A stretch of 64,000 nt of DNA from contig CAYNHF010000021.1 of NCBI GenBank assembly GCA_964397045.1, positions 56,942 through 120,941 of the forward strand, read 5' to 3'. This document shows, in pieces, positions 63,354-64,000 of this stretch. This stretch comes from CAYNHF01 sp964397045 (GTDB taxonomy: Bacteria; Actinomycetota; Acidimicrobiia; Spongiisociales; UBA5794). The notes under the pieces are model-generated. The model was not told the origin of the DNA, did no database searches, and was given only the letters and a program-made list of their open reading frames with translations. The translations under genes and the position numbers were made by a program. Position 1 is the stretch's first letter. Every line of letters starts with the position of its first letter.

Positions 63354-63671
63354 CTAGAAGAGGGCCTGGAGCAGCCAGAGGGTGCCCATCCCGCTGACGA
63401 TGACGGCGATCACGTTGCGGAATCGCCACGCCACCAATCCGGCGACGATTGCGGCCAGGAATCGGGGGTTGGCAGCCGGTGCCAGTGATATCGAGCCGTC
63501 TGTGATCATCACGGCGGGAGCCACGATGGCTGCGAGCACCGCGGGAGCCACGTACCGCAGCGGCACCAGGGCCCAGTCGGGCATCTGGCGATCACCCACC
63601 GCCGCGATGAACGACAGTCTGGTCAGGTAGGTGCCGGTGCCGATGATGACGATGGCCACGAATTCGGTCAT
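63354..63671 (-). CDS. azlD: AzlD family branched-chain amino acid exporter subunit
   Basis: A 105-aa membrane protein with three or four hydrophobic helices, with the AzlD opening TYLTRLSFIAAV and the middle RYVAPAVLAAIVAPA. AzlD is the small partner of AzlC in amino acid export. Its ATG at 63671 overlaps the azlC stop by four bases (ATGA). Confidence 0.88.
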   Translation of the reverse strand: MTEFVAIVIIGTGTYLTRLSFIAAVGDRQMPDWALVPLRYVAPAVLAAIVAPAVMITDGSISLAPAANPRFLAAIVAGLVAWRFRNVIAVIVSGMGTLWLLQALF

Positions 63672-64000
63672 GACATGACCCGTTCTGCGACCACGCCTGC
63701 GGCGACCCCGGCGAGGGCCCCGATGATGAGTCCCAGCCCGTAGGGAACGGAAAACGCGGCGACGGCAACCGCACCGCCGACCACCGCGGCGATCAGGGTC
63801 GGCCGGGTGGTGATGGTGGGCATCAGCAGGGCGAGAAAGACCAGCGGAATGGCGAATCCGAGCGACCAGGAGTCGGGAATCTGGGCGCCGAGCAGTACCC
63901 CGGCTGCGGTGGAGATCTGCCAGGCAACCCACAGCGTCGCACCTGCCCCGAGGTAGTAGAAACGTTTGGCGGTGGGGTCCGGGAGATCGGGGTAACGGGC
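63668..64000 (-). CDS. azlC: AzlC family permease, C-terminal part, cut by window edge
   Basis: The last 110 codons of azlC. The reading frame runs from the window edge to the stop overlapping azlD. Three or four hydrophobic helices are visible, including the segment GFAIPLVFLALLMP typical of the family, then TRPTLIAAVVGG. The 5' end lies beyond 64000. With AzlD it exports branched-chain amino acids. Confidence 0.85.
   Translation of the reverse strand, partial: ARYPDLPDPTAKRFYYLGAGATLWVAWQISTAAGVLLGAQIPDSWSLGFAIPLVFLALLMPTITTRPTLIAAVVGGAVAVAAFSVPYGLGLIIGALAGVAAGVVAERVMS

Overview
The window is a 64 kb stretch of GC-rich chromosome, densely coded on both strands. It suggests a free-living aerobic actinobacterium (Actinomycetota), possibly Acidimicrobiia-like; that placement is inference. 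Supporting signs are a caa3-type cytochrome oxidase with a prokaryotic subunit IV and CtaG, an MshD-like double GNAT protein, a mycothiol-type arsenate reductase, exported proteins with long Thr-rich linkers, a LytR-CpsA-Psr protein, many GTG starts and a heliorhodopsin, a family common in actinobacteria.

Layout. 0.3-6.5 kb: an MFS-like permease, a double GNAT protein, the GTPase HflX, an M20 peptidase and an ornithine-cyclodeaminase-family enzyme. 6.6-12.7 kb: a complete branched-chain amino acid-type ABC importer (binding protein, LivH, LivM, LivG, LivF), with a strong hairpin after the binding-protein gene. 12.8-15.3 kb: a CBS protein, a ferredoxin with a predicted Asp cluster ligand, a heliorhodopsin and a lipoprotein. 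16.2-17.6 kb: ArsR and the arsenite exporter ACR3.

17.9-26.1 kb is accessory DNA: a DUF1254/DUF1214 gene interrupted by an in-frame TAG, a sulfatase remnant, an SRPBCC protein, and then a compact island next to a full-length selenocysteine tRNA gene (minus strand, 26078 to 25983). Partial copies of the tRNA 3' half at 20.47 and 22.28 kb, and of the tRNA 3' end at 22.12 and 25.82 kb, divide the island into two modules. One carries an MBL-fold hydrolase; the other carries a sulfatase plus a Na+/H+ antiporter. No integrase is visible.

26.2-33 kb: a methyltransferase, two membrane proteins, an LMW-type arsenate reductase, a possible SRP-like RNA, a membrane-anchored HTH protein, and a CPA2 antiporter paired with an RCK/USP-like regulator. 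33-39.3 kb: a thioredoxin-like lipoprotein and the cox operon (coxB with a fused cytochrome c domain, coxA, coxC, subunit IV, ctaG, a small exported protein). 39.3-44.1 kb: envelope genes, including an LCP protein fused to a degenerate BY-kinase-like P-loop domain, flanked by two paralogous Thr-rich proteins. 44.2-52.6 kb: a YyaL/DUF255 protein, a sigma-70 factor with a palindromic operator-like site, a CBS protein, a LOG-family protein, ManC and a class V aminotransferase. 52.6-60.1 kb: a ClC channel, XseA/XseB, a GNAT protein, malic enzyme and a HAD nucleotidase. 60.1-64 kb: MoxR ATPase, a VWA protein and two XdhC/CoxI-family halves, which resemble a CO dehydrogenase/xanthine dehydrogenase maturation set, then AzlD and the 3' end of azlC.

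The most noteworthy items are the tRNA-Sec-bounded cassette array, the heliorhodopsin beside an unusual ferredoxin, the interrupted DUF1254 gene, the LCP/P-loop fusion without its Walker lysine, and the maturation cluster without visible molybdoenzyme genes.
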